Below are positions 16,356-24,024 of a DNA stretch of 64,000 nucleotides, one piece after another. Positions within the stretch are counted from its first letter, which is position 1. The number at the start of each line of letters is the position of its first letter. A program made the position numbers and the translations under genes. Under the pieces are notes generated by a model. It made no database searches, was not told the DNA's origin, and worked only from the letters and a program-made list of their open reading frames with translations. The stretch is from Pseudoflavonifractor intestinihominis (lineage in GTDB: Bacteria; Bacillota; Clostridia; Oscillospirales; Oscillospiraceae), in contig NZ_JBBMFK010000001.1 in the NCBI RefSeq assembly GCF_040096055.1, forward strand, positions 124,001 to 188,000. The letters run 5' to 3'.

Positions 16356-18131
16356 TTGAGCGGAAAAATCGTCAAGGTCTCGGGCCCCCTGGTGGTGGCC
16401 GCGGGCCTGTCCGACGCCAACATGGCCGACGTGGTCCGTGTGGGCGAGCAGAAGCTCATCGGAGAGATCCTCACCATGAACGGGGATTCGGCCTCCATCC
16501 AGGTCTACGAGGAGACCTCCGGCCTGGGCCCCGGCGCTGTGGTGGAGACCACCGGCGCCCCTCTGTCCGTGGAGCTGGGCCCCGGCCTGATTGAGAACAT
16601 TTACGACGGCATCCAGCGCCCCTTGGAGGAGATCATGAAGATCGCCGGGGCCACCATCCAGCGCGGCATGCAGGTGCCCGCCCTGAGCCGGGAGAAGAAG
16701 TGGGACTTCACCCCCACTGTTGAGGCCGGGGCCGCTGTGTCCGCCGGCGACCTCATCGGCACCGTCCAGGAGACCGCCGTGGTGCTCCACAAGATCATGG
16801 TCCCCGTGGGCCTGAAGGGCACCATCGAGTCCATCCAGGCCGGGTCCTTCACCGTGCTGGACACCGTGGCCGTCCTCCGGGACGAGAACGGCGACAAGCA
16901 TGAGCTGACCATGATGCAGAAGTGGCCCGTCCGTGTGGGCCGCCCCTACAAGCACAAATACCCCCCCAAGGCTCCCCTGTGCTCCGGCCAGCGCATCATC
17001 GACACCATGTTCCCCATCGCCAAGGGCGGCACCGCCGCCGTTCCCGGCCCCTTCGGCTCGGGCAAGACCGTGGTGCAGCACCAGCTGGCCAAGTGGGCCG
17101 ACGTGGACATCGTCATCTACATCGGCTGCGGCGAGCGCGGCAACGAGATGACCGACGTGCTGCGGGAGTTCCCCGAGCTGAAGGACCCCCGCACCGGCGA
17201 GAGCCTGATGAAGCGCACCGTGCTCATCGCCAACACCTCCGATATGCCCGTGGCCGCCCGTGAGGCGTCCATCTACACCGGCATCACCATCGCCGAGTAC
17301 TTCCGCGACATGGGCTACGACGTGGCCGTCATCGCCGACTCCACCTCCCGCTGGGCCGAGGCCCTGCGCGAGATGTCCGGCCGTCTGGAGGAGATGCCCG
17401 GCGAGGAGGGCTACCCCGCCTACCTGTCCAGCCGCCTGGCCCAGTTCTACGAGCGGGCGGGCAGCGTGTCCTGCATCTGCTCCGACGGGGACCGCCGGGG
17501 CAGCCTGACCGCCGTGGGCGCCGTGTCGCCTCCCGGCGGCGACCTGTCCGAGCCCGTCAGCCAGGCCACCATGCGCATCGTCAAGGTGTTCTGGGCCCTG
17601 GACGCCAGCCTGGCCTACAAGCGCCATTTCCCCGCCATCAACTGGCTCAACTCCTACTCCCTGTACCTGGACTCCCTGAAGCCCTGGTTTGACGAGCATC
17701 TGGGCAAGACCTTCCTCATCGACCGGGACAAGGCCATGAGCCTGCTCCAGGAGGAGGCCAGCCTGAACGAGATCGTCCAGCTGGTGGGCAAGGACTCCCT
17801 GTCTCCCGCCGACCAGCTCACCCTGGAGACGGCCAAGATGGTCCGGGAGGACTTCCTCCAGCAGAACGCCTTTGTGGACGTGGACAGCTTCTCCGAGTAC
17901 GACCGGCAGGAGAAGTTGCTGGCCATGATCCTCCGCTATGACAGCCTCTGCCGGGCCGCCATTCTCCGGGGGGCGGACGTGCAGGCCCTCTTTGAGATCC
18001 CGTCCCGGGAGCGCATCGGCCGGGCCAAGAGCGTGGAGAGCAGCACGTATCAGGCCGAGTACGCCGACATCGCCGCCCAGATGGAGCGGGAGATCGAGGC
18101 CGTGGCCGAGAGAGGGGAGGCGGAGGCATGA
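16356..18131 (+). CDS. ntpA: V-type ATPase catalytic subunit A
   Basis: 591 residues. The beta-barrel N-terminal domain and the non-homologous insertion typical of A subunits are followed by Walker A 'GPFGSGKTVV' (Lys237), 'GCGERGNEMTDVL' (catalytic Glu), Walker B 'DVAVIADSTSRWAEAL' and a helical C-terminal domain. It hydrolyses or synthesises ATP at the A/B interface. The start is TTG 16356 after AGAAGG. The TGA overlaps the ntpB ATG (ATGA). Confidence 0.97.
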   Translation: MSGKIVKVSGPLVVAAGLSDANMADVVRVGEQKLIGEILTMNGDSASIQVYEETSGLGPGAVVETTGAPLSVELGPGLIENIYDGIQRPLEEIMKIAGATIQRGMQVPALSREKKWDFTPTVEAGAAVSAGDLIGTVQETAVVLHKIMVPVGLKGTIESIQAGSFTVLDTVAVLRDENGDKHELTMMQKWPVRVGRPYKHKYPPKAPLCSGQRIIDTMFPIAKGGTAAVPGPFGSGKTVVQHQLAKWADVDIVIYIGCGERGNEMTDVLREFPELKDPRTGESLMKRTVLIANTSDMPVAAREASIYTGITIAEYFRDMGYDVAVIADSTSRWAEALREMSGRLEEMPGEEGYPAYLSSRLAQFYERAGSVSCICSDGDRRGSLTAVGAVSPPGGDLSEPVSQATMRIVKVFWALDASLAYKRHFPAINWLNSYSLYLDSLKPWFDEHLGKTFLIDRDKAMSLLQEEASLNEIVQLVGKDSLSPADQLTLETAKMVREDFLQQNAFVDVDSFSEYDRQEKLLAMILRYDSLCRAAILRGADVQALFEIPSRERIGRAKSVESSTYQAEYADIAAQMEREIEAVAERGEAEA

Positions 18132-19507
18132 TCCGCGAGTATAAAACCATACAGGAGATCAACGGCCCTCTGATGGTGGTGCGCAAGGTGGAGGGCGTCA
18201 CCTACGACGAGCTGGGCGAGATCCAGCTGCCCAACGGGGACGTCCGCCGCTGCAAGGTGCTGGAGGTCAACGGCGACAACGCCGTGGTCCAGCTCTTTGA
18301 GGCCAGCGCCGGCATCAACCTGAAGGAGTCCCGCATCCGCTTCCTGGGCCACCCCCTGGAGCTGGCGGTGTCCGGCGACATGCTGGGCCGGGTGTTCAAC
18401 GGCATGGGCCGCCCCATTGACGGCGGCCCCGAGATCCTGCCCGAGGAGCGCCGGGACATCAACGGCCTGGCCATGAACCCCGCCGCCCGGGACTACCCCA
18501 ACGAGTTCATCCAGACCGGTATCTCCACCATCGACGGTCTGAACACCCTGGTCCGCGGCCAGAAGCTGCCCATCTTCTCCGGCTCCGGCCTGCCCCACGC
18601 CGCCCTGGCCGCCCAGATCGCCCGCCAGGCCAAGGTGCTGGACGGCGCGTCCAACTTCGCCGTGGTCTTCGCCGCCATCGGCATCACCTTCGAGGAGTCC
18701 AACTTCTTCGTGGAGGAGTTCCGCCGCACCGGCGCCATCGACCGCACCGTGCTCTTCACCAACCTGGCCAACGATCCCGCCGTGGAGCGCATCTCCACGC
18801 CCCGTATGGCCCTCACCGCCGCCGAGTACCTGGCCTTTGAGAAGGGCATGCACGTGCTGGTCATCCTCACCGATATCACCAACTACGCCGAGGCCCTCCG
18901 GGAGGTGTCCGCGGCCAAGAAGGAGGTCCCGGGCCGCCGCGGCTACCCCGGCTACCTGTACACCGACCTGGCCACCATGTACGAGCGGGCCGGCCGCCGT
19001 CTGGGCTGCCCCGGCTCCATCACCATGATCCCCATCCTCACCATGCCCGAGGACGACAAGACCCACCCCATCCCCGACCTGACCGGCTATATCACCGAGG
19101 GCCAGATCATCCTCTCCCGTGAGCTCTACCGCAAGGGCATCATCCCCCCCGTGGACGTGCTGCCCTCCCTGAGCCGTCTGAAGGACAAGGGCATCGGCGC
19201 CGGCAAGACCCGGGAGGACCACGCCGGCACCATGAACCAGCTCTTTGCCGCCTACTCCACCGGCAAGGAGATGAAGGAGCTCATGTCCATCCTGGGCGAG
19301 AGCGCCCTCTCTCCCACCGACCTGCTGTACGCCAAGTTCGCCGACGAGTTCGAGAAGCGGTACGTGGCCCAGGGCAACGAGGAGAACCGCTCCATCGAGG
19401 AGACCCTGAACCTGGGCTGGGAGCTGCTGAGCATCCTGCCCAGAAGCGAGCTCAAGCGCATCAAGCCCGAGCTCATCGACAAGTACCTCCCCAAGAAGGC
19501 GGAGTGA
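18128..19507 (+). CDS. ntpB: V-type ATPase subunit B
   Basis: 459 residues. This is the non-catalytic head subunit, lacking a functional Walker A: the P-loop position reads 'PIFSGSGLPH'. 'LYTDLATMYERAG', 'GSITMIPILTMPEDD' and the C-terminal 'RSIEETLNLGWELLSILP' are characteristic. Its Arg finger completes the nucleotide site on subunit A. It overlaps ntpA by four bases. Confidence 0.97.
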   Translation: MIREYKTIQEINGPLMVVRKVEGVTYDELGEIQLPNGDVRRCKVLEVNGDNAVVQLFEASAGINLKESRIRFLGHPLELAVSGDMLGRVFNGMGRPIDGGPEILPEERRDINGLAMNPAARDYPNEFIQTGISTIDGLNTLVRGQKLPIFSGSGLPHAALAAQIARQAKVLDGASNFAVVFAAIGITFEESNFFVEEFRRTGAIDRTVLFTNLANDPAVERISTPRMALTAAEYLAFEKGMHVLVILTDITNYAEALREVSAAKKEVPGRRGYPGYLYTDLATMYERAGRRLGCPGSITMIPILTMPEDDKTHPIPDLTGYITEGQIILSRELYRKGIIPPVDVLPSLSRLKDKGIGAGKTREDHAGTMNQLFAAYSTGKEMKELMSILGESALSPTDLLYAKFADEFEKRYVAQGNEENRSIEETLNLGWELLSILPRSELKRIKPELIDKYLPKKAE

Positions 19508-19578
19508 CGCCCCACCTCTCCGCCGGAGCAGGCGGAGAGGCAGACCGGCGAATCCGACTTTGAAAGGAGGCGAATCCC

Positions 19579-20292
19579 TTGCCGGCCATCAATGTAAACC
19601 CCACCCGGATGGAGCTCACCCGGCTGAAGACCCGGCTCAAAACCGCCCAGCGGGGCCACAAGCTCCTCAAGGACAAGCGGGACGAGCTGATGAAGCAGTT
19701 CCTGGACGTGGTGCGGGAAAACCGCGCCCTGCGGAAAAAGGTGGAGGAGGGGCTCATGCGCTCCCACGGGTCCTTCACCGTTGCCTCCGCCCTCATGTCC
19801 GCCGAGATGCTGGAGCAGTCCCTGCTCTACCCCAAGCAGAGCGTGGAGCTGGACATGACCTTCCACAACATCATGTCGGTCAACGTGCCGGAGTACCACT
19901 TCAAGACCAAGAGCAGCGACGCCGGGGAGATCTACCCCTATGGCTTCGCCGCCACCTCCGGCGAGCTGGACGACGCGGTGGACGCCCTGGCGGGGGTGTT
20001 CCAGGACATGCTCCGCCTGGCCCAGATCGAAAAGACCTCCCAGCTGCTGGCCGAGGAGATCGAAAAGACCCGCCGCCGGGTCAACGCCCTGGAGTATGTG
20101 AAGATCCCCCAGATGCAGGAGGCCATCAAGTATATCTCCATGAAGCTGGACGAGAACGAGCGGTCCAACACCATCCGCCTGATGAAGGTGAAGGATATGC
20201 TCCTCAAGGAGGCCATCGAGGAGAAGCGTGAGGCCGACGCCCGGGCCGTGGAGGCCTTCGGCGGCCATCCGGAGGGCCCGGAGGAGATCTGA
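19579..20292 (+). CDS. ntpD: V-type ATPase subunit D
   Basis: A 237-residue central-shaft subunit formed by a long antiparallel coiled coil: the N-terminal 'INVNPTRMELTRLKTRLKTA' helix and the C-terminal helix 'RRRVNALEYVKIPQMQEAIKYI' (family core 'RRVNALEY..IP'). TTG 19579 is nine bases after GAAAGGAGG. It is the last gene of the operon; a hairpin terminator follows 30 bases downstream. Confidence 0.95.
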   Translation: MPAINVNPTRMELTRLKTRLKTAQRGHKLLKDKRDELMKQFLDVVRENRALRKKVEEGLMRSHGSFTVASALMSAEMLEQSLLYPKQSVELDMTFHNIMSVNVPEYHFKTKSSDAGEIYPYGFAATSGELDDAVDALAGVFQDMLRLAQIEKTSQLLAEEIEKTRRRVNALEYVKIPQMQEAIKYISMKLDENERSNTIRLMKVKDMLLKEAIEEKREADARAVEAFGGHPEGPEEI

Positions 20293-20321
20293 ATTTTCCA
20301 CAGTCCGGACCTGAAATGTGT

Positions 20322-20357
20322 AAAAATACCCGCTGCCACATGGCAGCGGGTATTTTT
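20322..20357. terminator. Bidirectional terminator between ntpD and gerQ
   Basis: AAAAATACCCGCTGCC (20322-20337) pairs with GGCAGCGGGTATTTTT (20342-20357) over a four-base loop, with A and T tracts on both sides. Confidence 0.94.
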
Positions 20358-20374
20358 TGCGCAAAGATTCGGGT

Positions 20375-20917
20375 TCAGCCGGACATGGGCACGCCGTACC
20401 CGCCGCAGAAGCCGCCGGGACAGGCGGCGCTGCCCATGGCGGTGCCGCTGTTGGTGATGGGGGTCGTGTCGGGCTGGGAGGTCCAGCCCGTGCCGGGTAT
20501 GGACGGCGTACCCGGCATGGCCACGCCGGGCATGGGGGCCGCGCTGGGGGTGTACATGCTGCCCGGGGCGTAGGTGGCCGCGGGCACCCGGTAGGGCCGC
20601 TGACCGGGGAGATAGAAGGTGACGAACTTCACCGAGAAGATGTCGCAGACCACAAAGGTCTGACTGGTCTCCTCGTACAGAGTGAGCACGCTGCGGCCCA
20701 CGGAGTAGAGCACGCCCTGCTTCCGGGTGAGGGCGTTGGTGCCGATGAGAAACTCCACCACCACGTACTCGCCCAGATTGTCCGCCAAAAACTGCTGGAG
20801 CGAGCCCTGCATGGCGGGGGTGTTGAAGTTCTCCTCCGGCGGCACCACCAGGGAGCCGCCATTGCCGGAGCTGTTGAGGGCCATGTCTCCTGCTGTGCCG
20901 GGATAATACTGTGCCAT
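20375..20917 (-). CDS. gerQ: GerQ-like spore coat protein
   Basis: 180 residues. A Gly/Asn-rich N-terminus is followed by a central beta domain (about 35-110; 'LQQFLADNLGEYVVVEFLIG', 'GVLYSVGRSVLTLYE', 'CDIFSVKFVTFYLP') and a Pro/Met/Gly-rich tail. GerQ in Bacillus is an inner-coat protein that is cross-linked by transglutaminase and is needed to place CwlJ. The beta domain pattern and the gene next door (cwlJ) support the call. ATG 20915-20917 has GGAGG nine bases upstream. The tail is unusually Gly/Pro/Met-rich. Confidence 0.75.
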   Translation of the reverse strand: MAQYYPGTAGDMALNSSGNGGSLVVPPEENFNTPAMQGSLQQFLADNLGEYVVVEFLIGTNALTRKQGVLYSVGRSVLTLYEETSQTFVVCDIFSVKFVTFYLPGQRPYRVPAATYAPGSMYTPSAAPMPGVAMPGTPSIPGTGWTSQPDTTPITNSGTAMGSAACPGGFCGGYGVPMSG

Positions 20918-20936
20918 AGGGGATAACCTCCAGATT

Positions 20937-21371
20937 TCAGGTGTCCGCATAGGCGGCGGTGGGGTTGTAGAAGCAGTGGTCGCCGATGCGGATCGCGAAT
21001 TCTCCCACCTGGGAGGGGAAAAAGGGACGGCACTCGGGGCTGTACGGGTTGAAGAACCACAGGGCGAAGCCCAGGTTGGTCAGGCGGTTGCCCGCCATGG
21101 CCCACTCCGCCACGTCCCAGTGGGTCTGCTCCAGGGACATGTTGTAGAGGTTCTGGGCGTTGTACTGTCCACCCACGGTCTCCATGGCGCACACGAACTG
21201 CCGGGGCTGGAAGACCACCTCCCGGACGGTGTGGAGCCGCCCGTACTCGCCGTATGTAATGTTGACCCGGTTCATCACCACCGAGGCCACCGCCCGCATG
21301 CCGTTGAGTCCCTCGCCGCCCGCCTCGCACTTGACAATGCGGGCCAGCAGCTCCAGGTCTGAATATGCCAT
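20937..21371 (-). CDS. cwlJ: CwlJ-type spore cortex-lytic enzyme
   Basis: 144 residues with no signal peptide. It consists entirely of the Hydrolase_2 (SleB/CwlJ) domain: 'ELLARIVKCEAGGEGLNGMRAV' contains the catalytic Glu, then 'ASVVMNRV', 'VVFQPRQFVC' and 'FFNPYSPECRPFF'. Absence of signal peptide and peptidoglycan-binding repeat distinguishes CwlJ from SleB. The enzyme cleaves cortex muramic-lactam peptidoglycan in germination and in Bacillus depends on GerQ, the next gene here. ATG 21369-21371 follows AGGAGGAAC. Confidence 0.93.
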   Translation of the reverse strand: MAYSDLELLARIVKCEAGGEGLNGMRAVASVVMNRVNITYGEYGRLHTVREVVFQPRQFVCAMETVGGQYNAQNLYNMSLEQTHWDVAEWAMAGNRLTNLGFALWFFNPYSPECRPFFPSQVGEFAIRIGDHCFYNPTAAYADT

Positions 21372-21396
21372 TGAATGTTCCTCCTGACAGGGCCGG

Positions 21397-21810
21397 TCAG
21401 CCCGCAAGGGTGTGGGAGGCGGGAGATGAGGCGGAGTCGTCCAGGTCGTCCAGCCGCACCACCGCGGCGGCCAGCACCAGCATGGAGGCCCACAGGTTGC
21501 GCCCGGCCGACCGGCGGGCGGCACAGCCGCTCTCCGGGGTCAGGCTGTGCCAGGCCTGGACGGCCAGACAGAGGAAAAAGCCCAGGGACCCTACGGCCAG
21601 CGCGCTGGCCCGCCGCCGCACCGGCAGTACCGACGGCACGGCTGCCGCCTCCTCCGTCCTGCCCGCCAGGGCCAGACACAGCTGCCGCCGCTGGGTGAGG
21701 GAGGCGCTGAGGGAGAGCAGCAGAGAACCGAGCAGCACCAGCAGAAAGAACACCGCCCCGTCGGCGTCTGAGAGCTGCCGCGCCAGGGTCTCCCGATCCG
21801 TCTCTTCCAT
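21397..21810 (-). CDS. Hypothetical membrane protein leading the cwlJ-gerQ operon
   Basis: 137 residues. An acidic N-terminal 15 residues precede hydrophobic helices near 20-37 ('AVFFLLVLLGSLLLSLSASL'), 68-86 and 108-120. I do not recognise the family. It starts at ATG 21808-21810 with GAGGAGG upstream and ends 25 bases before cwlJ. It is probably the first gene of a three-gene sporulation operon preceded by a sigma-K-like promoter. A role in the forespore outer membrane or coat would fit, but that is inference from position only. Confidence 0.65.
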   Translation of the reverse strand: MEETDRETLARQLSDADGAVFFLLVLLGSLLLSLSASLTQRRQLCLALAGRTEEAAAVPSVLPVRRRASALAVGSLGFFLCLAVQAWHSLTPESGCAARRSAGRNLWASMLVLAAAVVRLDDLDDSASSPASHTLAG

Positions 21811-21854
21811 CCGACCGCCTCCTCTCGTCCGGCAGGCTCCGCCCGCCTCCGCAG

Positions 21855-21882
21855 TATCCTATGCACGGGGGAGAGGAGATGT
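21855..21882 (-). promoter_or_regulatory. Sigma-K-like promoter for the coat/germination operon
   Basis: On the minus strand AC (21882-21881), 17 bases, then CATAGGATA (21863-21855). This matches the sigma-K pattern AC-N16/17-CATAnnnTA. It lies 45 bases upstream of the membrane-protein start and overlaps the end of the MocR gene. Confidence 0.55.
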
Positions 21883-23270
21883 CACATGCCGCCGAAGGCC
21901 CGTGCCAGGTCGCCCACCGCCTTTGGAGCGGCGGCCGCGTCCAGCCCGGCGAAGCCCAGCACCAGGGAACCGGGCAGGGGAGAGGCGCCCCGGCAGTACT
22001 CCCCCAGGGTGCGCACCCGGTAGCCAGCCGCCGCCGCCCTGGCGGCCAGATCGGCTTCATCCCGACCGGGCAGGGTGAGGAGCAAGTGGAGCCCGGCCCC
22101 GGCTCCAGACACCCGGCCCTGGGGAAAGGCCTCCTTCAGCGCGGCGGTGAGGGCGGCGCACCGGGCCCGGTACAGGCTGCCCGCCCGCCGCAGGTGCCGC
22201 CCGTACTGCCCCGAGGACAGGAAGCGGCAGAGCACCTGCTGCTCAAACCGGGACACCGTGGACGCGCCGTGGGCAAACCGGGCCCTGTACACCTCCAGCA
22301 GCGCCTCGGGCAGGATGAGGTAGGCGGCGCGGATGGAGGGGGCCAGGGTGCGGCTGAAGGTGCCGGTGTACACTACCCGGCCGCCGGTGTCCATGCCCTG
22401 CATGGCGGGGATGGGCCGGGAGGCGTAGCGGAACTCGCTGTCGTAGTCGTCCTCAATAATATAGCGGCAGGGGGCGGCGTAGGCCCAGCGGAGCAGCTCG
22501 GTCCGCCGTCCGGCGGGCATGGCCGCGCCGGTGGGGAACTGGTGGGAGGGGGTCACATAGGCCACCCCTGCCCCGGAGGCGGCCAGTGCGGCGGGTACCA
22601 TGCCCTGTTTGTCCACCGGCACGGGGACGGCGGAGCGGCCCAGATTCTCCAGGGTGCGGTAGGCGGCGTTGTACCCCGGGTCCTCCAGGGCCACCGGGGT
22701 GGCCGGGTCAAAGAGCTGGAAGAGCACACTGAGCAGGTATTCCATGCCCGCGCCCACCACTACCTGCTCGCTGCGGCACCGCACGCCCCGACAGGACTGG
22801 AGAAAGTCACACAGGGCCTCCCGCAGGGGCAGATCCCCCTGGGGGTCCCCCCGCTGGAGCAGCTCCGGGTCCTTCAGGGCCTCCCGGGTCAGGCTGGCCC
22901 ACACCGAGGAGGGGAAGATGTGGGTGTCCACGGCGGCGGTGGAGAAGACGTCGCTGAGGGCGGGGGCCGCCGGGGCGGGCTCAGAGGCGGTGGGCTGAGG
23001 GGCCGCCGCCGGAGCGTCCAGGGGCAGCAGGGAGCACACCCGGTATCCGCTCCGGGGCTGGGATTGCAGGTAGCCCTCGGCCACCAGCATGCCGTAGGCG
23101 GTCTCCACCGTGGACAGGCTCACCCCCAGCTGGGCGCACAGCTGCCTTTTGGAGGGGGCCCGCTCCCCGGCGGCCAGGCGGCCGGTGCGGATCTCCTCCA
23201 CCATGCGGCGGTAGATCTGCTCGTAGAGGGGGAGAGCCCCCTCCTGGGGCACAAAGAAGGATGTGGACAT
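21882..23270 (-). CDS. MocR-type regulator (GntR + aminotransferase-like domain), PLP lysine replaced
   Basis: 462 residues. The N-terminal GntR winged helix (about 10-80) reads 'LYEQIYRRMVEEIRTGRLAAG', 'PSKRQLCAQLGVSLSTVETAY' and 'LVAEGYLQSQPRSGYRV'. A linker is followed by a fold-type I aminotransferase domain ('EDPGYNAAYRTLENLG', 'VTPSHQFPTG', 'IIEDDYDSEFRY'). MocR/PdxR proteins use PLP bound to a Lys in the motif S-F-S-K-T-L-x-P. Here it reads 'TFSRTLAPSIRAAY', Arg in place of the Lys. It is divergent from an ECF transporter S component, the classical PdxR arrangement. ATG 23268-23270 has GGAGG eight bases upstream. Confidence 0.9.
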   Translation of the reverse strand: MSTSFFVPQEGALPLYEQIYRRMVEEIRTGRLAAGERAPSKRQLCAQLGVSLSTVETAYGMLVAEGYLQSQPRSGYRVCSLLPLDAPAAAPQPTASEPAPAAPALSDVFSTAAVDTHIFPSSVWASLTREALKDPELLQRGDPQGDLPLREALCDFLQSCRGVRCRSEQVVVGAGMEYLLSVLFQLFDPATPVALEDPGYNAAYRTLENLGRSAVPVPVDKQGMVPAALAASGAGVAYVTPSHQFPTGAAMPAGRRTELLRWAYAAPCRYIIEDDYDSEFRYASRPIPAMQGMDTGGRVVYTGTFSRTLAPSIRAAYLILPEALLEVYRARFAHGASTVSRFEQQVLCRFLSSGQYGRHLRRAGSLYRARCAALTAALKEAFPQGRVSGAGAGLHLLLTLPGRDEADLAARAAAAGYRVRTLGEYCRGASPLPGSLVLGFAGLDAAAAPKAVGDLARAFGGM

Positions 23271-23283
23271 CAGAACCGCCTCC

Positions 23284-23345
23284 AAACTGACCTGATAAAA
23301 AATAATAAAACTGGATATTTTAAAGATGCCAGTTGCGTGTATAAT
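23284..23345 (+). promoter_or_regulatory. Divergent regulatory region between MocR and ECF genes
   Basis: AAACTG occurs at 23284-23289 and in direct orientation at about 23308-23313. AACTGG...CCAGTT forms an inverted repeat (about 23309-23334), and TATAAT lies at 23340-23345 without a good -35. Activator-dependent promoters of MocR targets usually have repeats at this position. Confidence 0.45.
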
Positions 23346-23388
23346 ACAGCATCAGAGAGTACAAGTCAATCCTCAGGAGGGAAGCGTT

Positions 23389-23973
23389 ATGATTCTCAAT
23401 TCCAGAAACACAAGGGACCAAAAGCTGATGTTTGCCGTCATGGCGGGCCTGATGGCCGCCCTGGTGGCGGTGGGCTCCGCCCTGCGGATCACCCTGCCCG
23501 TGAACGTGGGCACCACGTCCTTTCACCTGGGCAACATCATGTGCGCCCTGTCGGGCATTTTCCTGGGCCCGGTGGGGGGCGGCCTGGCGGCGGGCATCGG
23601 CTCGGCCATCTATGATATGACCAACCCCCTGTACATCTCCGAGTGCTGGATCACCTTTATCACCAAGGGGGCCTACGGCGTGGCGGTGGGCCTCATCGCC
23701 TGGAGCGCCGGCCGCCGGGGTGAGCGGTACGGCTGGAATCTGGCGGGCACGGTGACCGGCGCGGTGGTGTACGCGGCTTTGTACCTGTTCAAGGGCTTTG
23801 CCTGGGACGGCCTGCTGCTGGGCGGCCTTCAGGCGGGCCCCGCCCTGGCGGCCCTGGTGCCCAAGCTGCCCGCCACCACCTTCAACGCTGTGGTTGCCAT
23901 TGTCTGCGCCCCGGCCCTGGCCGCTGCGGTCCAGAAGGCCCGGCATTCCGTGACTGCCGCTCAGCAGGGGTAA
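23389..23973 (+). CDS. ECF transporter S component (predicted vitamin B6-type)
   Basis: A 194-residue integral membrane protein with about six helices. The conserved block 'TSFHLGNIMCALSGIFLGP' and 'SAIYDMTNPLYISECWITF' belongs to the ECF S-component family that includes predicted pyridoxine/HMP binders. S components capture the vitamin and dock to a shared EcfAA'T module encoded elsewhere. Position opposite a MocR/PdxR-type regulator makes a B6 vitamer the best guess; HMP or another vitamin is possible. ATG 23389 has AGGAGG at 23375-23380. Confidence 0.85.
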   Translation: MILNSRNTRDQKLMFAVMAGLMAALVAVGSALRITLPVNVGTTSFHLGNIMCALSGIFLGPVGGGLAAGIGSAIYDMTNPLYISECWITFITKGAYGVAVGLIAWSAGRRGERYGWNLAGTVTGAVVYAALYLFKGFAWDGLLLGGLQAGPALAALVPKLPATTFNAVVAIVCAPALAAAVQKARHSVTAAQQG

Positions 23974-23981
23974 AGAGAGAC

Positions 23982-24017
23982 AAAAAAGCGCTGTCCCGTA
24001 TGGGGACAGCGCTTTTT
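23982..24017. terminator. Bidirectional terminator
   Basis: AAAAAAGCGCTGTCCC pairs with GGGACAGCGCTTTTTT over a short loop. It serves the ECF gene (plus) and the KAP gene (minus). Confidence 0.94.
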
Positions 24018-24024
24018 TGCCGGT

